Shown: one piece after another, positions 6,145 through 9,477 of the stretch
Position numbering within the stretch: the first letter of the stretch is position 1
Layout: each line of letters begins with the position of its first letter
Assembly: GCA_002438575.1 (NCBI GenBank)
Contig: DJPP01000062.1
Span: 5,104-14,580 of the forward strand
Reading direction: 5' to 3'
DNA: 9,477 bases
From: Oscillospiraceae bacterium UBA6409
Lineage (GTDB): Bacteria; Bacillota; Clostridia; Oscillospirales; Oscillospiraceae
Made by a program: the position numbers and the translations under genes
Notes under the pieces: model-generated
What the model was told of the DNA's origin: nothing
Seen by the model: only the letters and a program-made list of their open reading frames with translations
The model's database searches: none

Positions 6145-8361
6145 ATGGGCGAGCGCGTGACCGTGGAGGGCACCGTAGAAAACGTCATCTTTCATAACGA
6201 GGAGAACGGCTATACCGTGCTGCTGCTGACCGTGGAGGGCGAGGACGAGCCTGTCACCGTGGTGGGCTGCATCCCCTGTGCCGCCGCCGGCGAAGGCATG
6301 ACCGTCACCGGCGTGTGGAGCGTCCATCCCGTCCACGGCAGCCAGCTCACCGCCGAGAGCGTGGAGCGCCGGATGCCGGAGCGTGAGGAGGACATGATCG
6401 CCTACCTGTCCTCCGGCATCCTCAAGGGTGTCGGTCCCGCCACCGCCCAGCGGCTGGTGGAGCGCTTCGGCACGGACACCCTGCTGGTCATCGAGCAGGA
6501 GCCGGAGCGCCTGCGGTGCATCAAGGGGATCACCGCCCAGAGGGCGAAGGAGCTGTCCGACGCCTTCCGGGCGCTGACGGGCCTGCGCCAGCTGATGGAG
6601 TTCCTGGCCCGGTACGACCTGCCGGTGTATCTGGCCATGCCCCTCCAGCGCACCTATGGCGACGGAGCCATTCAGGCCCTGCGGGATGATCCGTATATCC
6701 TGTCCCGGGCCCAGTACGGGGTGGATTTCTCCACGGCGGACGAGATCGCCATCAGCCTGGGCTTTGGCGGGGACGATCCCTGCCGCCTGCGGGCGGCGCT
6801 GACCTACGAGCTGGAGCACAACGCCGCCAACGGCCACGTGTTCTTGCCCCGTGAGAAGCTGCTCTTCGCCACGTCGCAGCTGCTGGCCGTGACGCCGGAC
6901 GAGCTGGAGCTGGCGCTGGACAAGCTCATCGAGAGCTTCGGCGTGGTGGAAAAGACCATCGCCGGGGTGCAGGGCTGCTATCTGCCCCGGCTGTACCAGG
7001 CGGAGACCTTCGTGGCGGAGCGCCTGCTGTCGCTGGTACAGACACCGGTGGAGGTGCTGCCCCGGGCGGAGAAGGTCATCGACGATATCGAAAAGGAACA
7101 GGGCGTGGCCTACGCGCCCCTGCAGCGGCAGGCGGTGTGCCTGGCGGCCCGGGGCGGTATACTGTTGCTGACCGGCGGCCCCGGCACCGGCAAGACCACG
7201 TCCCTGCGGGGCATCGTGGCCCTGTACGAGCGTATGGGGCTGGATGTGGCGCTGCTGGCGCCCACCGGCCGTGCCGCCAAGCGCCTGGGCGAGGTGACGG
7301 GCCGGGAGGCCCAGACCATCCACCGTGCCCTGGGCATGAGCTACAACGAGCTCACCGGCCAGACGGCCTTTAAGAAGAACGCACAGGACCCGCTGGAGGT
7401 CCACGCCGTCATTGTGGACGAGATGAGCATGGTGGATATCGAGCTGATGCGCTCCCTGCTGGAGGCCCTGCGGCCGGGGAGCCGCCTGGTGCTGGTGGGC
7501 GACCCGGATCAGCTGCCCTCCGTGGGCCCCGGCAGCGTGCTGGGGGATATGCTCCGCAGCGGCGTGGTGCCGGCGGTGTCCCTGACCCAGGTGTTCCGTC
7601 AGGCGGAGCAGTCGGCCATCATCCGCGCCGCCCACGCCGTGGACCGCGGCGAGCTGCCGCCGCTGGAGAACAGCGGCAGCGGCGACCTCTTCTTCCTGCG
7701 CCGCCGCGCGCCGGATCGCCTGGTGCAGACGGTGGTGGAGCTGTGCCGCGACCGTCTGCCCAAAAACATGGGTATCCCCGCCGAGCAGATACAGGTGCTC
7801 TCCCCCACCCGGAAGGGCCCCTGCGGCACGGCGGCGCTGAACCGGGCCCTGCAGGCGGCGCTGAACCCGCCGGAGCGCGGCAAGCGCCAGAAGCAGTGGG
7901 GCGACATGACGTTCCGGGTGGGCGACCGGGTCATGCAGACCCGGAACAACTACGATGTGCTGTGGGAGAAGGATGACGGCTCCGGCGGCAGCGGTATTTT
8001 CAACGGCGACGTGGGCGTGATCCAGGATATCGACCCCGGCGGCGAGCTCATCACCCTGCGGTTCGACGACCGCACGGCGGTGTACACCGCCGACCTGCTG
8101 AGTCAGCTGGACATGGCCTACGCCGTCACCGTACATAAATCCCAGGGCAGCGAGTACCCGGCGGTGATACTGGCCGCGGCGTCCGCCGCGCCGTCGCTGC
8201 TGGTGCGCGGCGTGCTGTACACCGCCATCACCCGCGCCCGCAGGCTGCTCATCCTCGCCGGGGACGATGCCGTCCTGGCGCAGATGGCCGCCAACAACAA
8301 GCAGCAGCGCCGGTACAGCGGCCTGCGCCGCCGATTGAAGGAGGGATACCATGAGCAATAA
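6145..8361 (+). CDS. recD2: ATP-dependent RecD2-like DNA helicase
   Basis: RecD2 is a stand-alone superfamily 1B 5'-3' DNA helicase found in bacteria both with and without AddAB/RecBCD, with roles in repair, replication-fork maintenance and recombination. The 738 residues match its normal length. An N-terminal OB-like region (VTVEGTVENVIFHNEENGYTV) is followed by helix-hairpin-helix sequences (SGILKGVGPATAQRLVERFG, about 90-109), typical of RecD2. The helicase core shows Walker A GGPGTGKT (344-351), motif II DEMSMVD (425-431), motif III GDPDQLP (452-458), and near the end VTVHKSQGSEYP (661-672) and LYTAITRARR (691-700) for motifs V and VI. The start has GGGAGG overlapping the end of the preceding gene, and the 3' end overlaps the ComFC-like gene by 11 bases. 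It therefore sits inside the uvrA operon. All key ATPase motifs are intact. Confidence 0.96.
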   Translation: MGERVTVEGTVENVIFHNEENGYTVLLLTVEGEDEPVTVVGCIPCAAAGEGMTVTGVWSVHPVHGSQLTAESVERRMPEREEDMIAYLSSGILKGVGPATAQRLVERFGTDTLLVIEQEPERLRCIKGITAQRAKELSDAFRALTGLRQLMEFLARYDLPVYLAMPLQRTYGDGAIQALRDDPYILSRAQYGVDFSTADEIAISLGFGGDDPCRLRAALTYELEHNAANGHVFLPREKLLFATSQLLAVTPDELELALDKLIESFGVVEKTIAGVQGCYLPRLYQAETFVAERLLSLVQTPVEVLPRAEKVIDDIEKEQGVAYAPLQRQAVCLAARGGILLLTGGPGTGKTTSLRGIVALYERMGLDVALLAPTGRAAKRLGEVTGREAQTIHRALGMSYNELTGQTAFKKNAQDPLEVHAVIVDEMSMVDIELMRSLLEALRPGSRLVLVGDPDQLPSVGPGSVLGDMLRSGVVPAVSLTQVFRQAEQSAIIRAAHAVDRGELPPLENSGSGDLFFLRRRAPDRLVQTVVELCRDRLPKNMGIPAEQIQVLSPTRKGPCGTAALNRALQAALNPPERGKRQKQWGDMTFRVGDRVMQTRNNYDVLWEKDDGSGGSGIFNGDVGVIQDIDPGGELITLRFDDRTAVYTADLLSQLDMAYAVTVHKSQGSEYPAVILAAASAAPSLLVRGVLYTAITRARRLLILAGDDAVLAQMAANNKQQRRYSGLRRRLKEGYHEQ
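8338..8345 (+). promoter_or_regulatory. Ribosome binding site of the ComFC-like gene, inside recD2
   Basis: AAGGAGGG lies in the last codons of recD2, 5 bases before ATG 8351, and fixes the start of the next gene. The 11-base overlap of the two reading frames points to translational coupling. Confidence 0.8.
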
Positions 8362-9025
8362 CGGCAATATCAACGACGCGCTGGACAAGGCCCAACGGGG
8401 GCTGTTGGACTTCTTTTTCCCCCGCAAGTGCCCCTTCTGCGGGCGCGTGGCGGGCCGGGAGCTGCTGTGCGCGGCGTGCAAGGCATCGCTGCCCCGGTGC
8501 GATAAGGTCCGCACCGGCACCTTCGGCGAATGTGCCGCGCCGCTGTATTACGAGGGCCGCGTCCGCGACGCTGTTCTGGCCTTCAAATTCAAGCGGCGCA
8601 TCGAGGACCTGAACGCCTACGGTGTGCTGATGGCCGAAAAGGCGGCGGAGGTCTACGCCGATCGCTTCGACGCCGTTACCTGGGTGCCGGTGAGCAGGCA
8701 GCGCCTGAAAAAGCGCGGCTTCGACCAGTCGCGTATGCTGTGCGCCAGCCTGTGCGTGGACTGGCACACGGAGCCGCAGGAGACGCTGCGTAAGGTGCGG
8801 GACAACCCGGCCCAGTCCGGCATCGACGACCCGGCGGCGCGCCGGGCCAATGTGCTGGGCGCTTACGAGCCGGTGGACCCGGACCGTATCGCCGGTAAGC
8901 GCTTCCTGCTCATCGACGACATCATCACCACCGGCGCCACGCTCACCGAGTGCGTCCGGGTGCTGAAGGCCGCCGGGGCGGCGGACGTGGTCTGCCTGAC
9001 GCTGGCCATGGCCCGTGATAATTGA
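8351..9025 (+). CDS. comFC: ComF-family (ComFC-like) phosphoribosyltransferase-fold protein
   Basis: This 224-residue cytosolic protein is of the ComF/GntX group. ComFC is needed for natural transformation in Bacillus and Helicobacter, where it acts on incoming single-stranded DNA; many organisms keep it without known competence. An N-terminal four-cysteine zinc site is visible (CPFC, residues 27-30, and CAAC, 40-43), followed by the family's YYEGRVRDAVLAFKFKRR block, VPVSRQRLKKRGFDQSRML, and the PRPP-binding loop LLIDDIITTGAT (186-197), which is the phosphoribosyltransferase signature. The length is normal. It overlaps recD2 by 11 bases and has a strong ribosome binding site, so it closes the uvrA-recD2 unit; its stop is TGA 9023-9025. 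No other competence gene (comFA, comEC) is in the window, so the gene symbol reflects family membership rather than a proven role in DNA uptake. Confidence 0.9.
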   Translation: MSNNGNINDALDKAQRGLLDFFFPRKCPFCGRVAGRELLCAACKASLPRCDKVRTGTFGECAAPLYYEGRVRDAVLAFKFKRRIEDLNAYGVLMAEKAAEVYADRFDAVTWVPVSRQRLKKRGFDQSRMLCASLCVDWHTEPQETLRKVRDNPAQSGIDDPAARRANVLGAYEPVDPDRIAGKRFLLIDDIITTGATLTECVRVLKAAGAADVVCLTLAMARDN

Positions 9026-9085
9026 GGTATGGACTTCGGCGTTTCCGTATAGAATACAGAAAATACCGCGATTTTCATTTCGCAG

Positions 9086-9114
9086 TTGCAATATTCTTTC
9101 TCAATCGGTATAAT
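9086..9114 (+). promoter_or_regulatory. Sigma-A-type promoter of the mreB/mbl gene
   Basis: TTGCAA (9086-9091) and a perfect TATAAT (9109-9114) are separated by exactly 17 bases within an AT-rich part of the 153-base spacer between the ComFC-like and mreB/mbl genes. Transcription would begin near 9121, giving a leader of nearly 60 nt. It is the strongest promoter match in the window. No terminator for the upstream operon is evident in the spacer, so some read-through is possible. Confidence 0.8.
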
Positions 9115-9132
9115 AGATAAATCAGAGGGTAA

Positions 9133-9148
9133 CGGGCGCACCCGCCCG
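9133..9148 (+). promoter_or_regulatory. GC-rich hairpin in the mreB/mbl leader
   Basis: CGGGCG (9133-9138) pairs with CGCCCG (9143-9148) around a CACC loop. It lies about 12 nt after the predicted transcription start and 30 nt before the start codon. There is no following T-run, so it is not an intrinsic terminator. A 5' stem that stabilises the mRNA is one plausible role. Confidence 0.4.
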
Positions 9149-9178
9149 AAACGAAAGACAAGATAGAGGTGCAGTAGT

Positions 9179-9477
9179 ATGTGTTCCATTGCAAAAGATA
9201 TCGGCATCGACCTGGGCACCGCCTCCGTACTGGTGTACGTAAAGGGCAAGGGCGTCGTGTTGAACGAGCCGTCCGTGGTGGCCATTGACAAGAATACCGG
9301 CAAGCTGCTGAAGGTGGGCGCCGAGGCCCAGGCCATGCTGGGCCGTACCCCCGGCAACATCGTGGCCATCCGTCCCCTGCGCGAGGGCGTGATCTCCGAC
9401 TACGACATGACCGAGCGTATGCTCCGCGAGTTCCTGCACAAGGTGGTGGGCGGCTTCCAGCTGTTCAAGCCCCGCGT
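9179..9477 (+). CDS. mreB: Rod shape-determining protein MreB/Mbl, N-terminal part (3' end outside window)
   Basis: MreB-type bacterial actins form membrane-bound filaments that steer lateral cell-wall synthesis. The first 99 codons are present and the frame is open at the window edge. The ATP phosphate-1 loop GIDLGTASV (residues 9-17) is clear, followed by [32 protein letters not shown] and [12 protein letters not shown], all hallmark MreB blocks. Among Firmicute paralogues the visible part looks somewhat closer to Mbl ([31 protein letters not shown]) than to MreB itself, so the symbol could also be mbl. The start ATG 9179 follows AGAGGTG (9164-9170) by 8 bases; the N-terminus is short, beginning MCSIAKDIG. 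The gene has its own promoter and a leader hairpin. In related bacteria mreC and mreD often follow, but that lies beyond the window. Confidence 0.93.
   Translation, partial: MCSIAKDIGIDLGTASVLVYVKGKGVVLNEPSVVAIDKNTGKLLKVGAEAQAMLGRTPGNIVAIRPLREGVISDYDMTERMLREFLHKVVGGFQLFKPR

Noticed and set aside
5857..8520. An open frame of 887 codons on the minus strand opposite recD2, and other long minus-strand frames (e.g. 3789-5195, 5202-6188)
   Set aside because: Their translations are low-complexity and rich in H, Q, G, R and A, typical of the antisense of GC-biased codons. They lie opposite well-identified genes and show no recognisable family.
9086..9091. Similarity of GTTGCA before mreB/mbl to the right arm of the uvrA palindrome
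   Set aside because: Only one 6-base half-site is shared and it overlaps the -35 box. No inverted partner is present, so it is probably chance.

Overview
The window is an ordinary-looking stretch of a GC-rich bacterial chromosome, roughly 60% G+C by eye, with all genes on the + strand. Strong AGGAGG-type ribosome binding sites, sigma-A-type promoters (TTGACA/TACACT, TTGCAA/TATAAT) and Firmicute-like UvrB, UvrA and MreB/Mbl sequences suggest a high-GC Clostridia, most likely an Oscillospiraceae-type gut anaerobe. This taxonomic placement is inference; no rRNA is present.

Layout: (1) the 3' part of uvrB (1-749), cut by the window edge; (2) three genes in close succession that look co-transcribed: a ten-helix DMT/EamA transporter (770-1669), a TraX-family membrane protein (1642-2358, overlapping its neighbour by 28 nt) and a YbaK/EbsC-type tRNA-editing deacylase (2372-2854); (3) a 67-nt AT-rich spacer with a clear promoter whose start region is covered by a perfect 7-bp inverted repeat; (4) uvrA (2934-5759), a 110-aa one-helix protein of unknown function (5808-6140), recD2 (6145-8361) and a ComFC-like phosphoribosyltransferase (8351-9025), spaced as one operon; (5) a 153-nt AT-rich spacer with a second strong promoter and a GC-rich leader hairpin; (6) the 5' end of an mreB/mbl-type gene (9179-window end).

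Functionally this is a DNA-repair neighbourhood. UvrA and UvrB form the damage-recognition complex of nucleotide excision repair. RecD2 is a 5'-3' helicase linked to repair and recombination. ComFC-type proteins are linked to DNA uptake and strand processing. The uvrB-uvrA pair is split by three genes with no obvious repair role, and uvrA has its own, possibly regulated, promoter. The mreB/mbl gene starts a separate cell-shape unit.

I found no RNA gene, CRISPR array, insertion sequence, phage gene or convincing intrinsic terminator. I do not see a new multi-gene system. The points most worth a second look are the palindrome on the uvrA promoter, the unknown 110-aa protein with a hairpin over its ribosome binding site, and the three-gene insertion between uvrB and uvrA.
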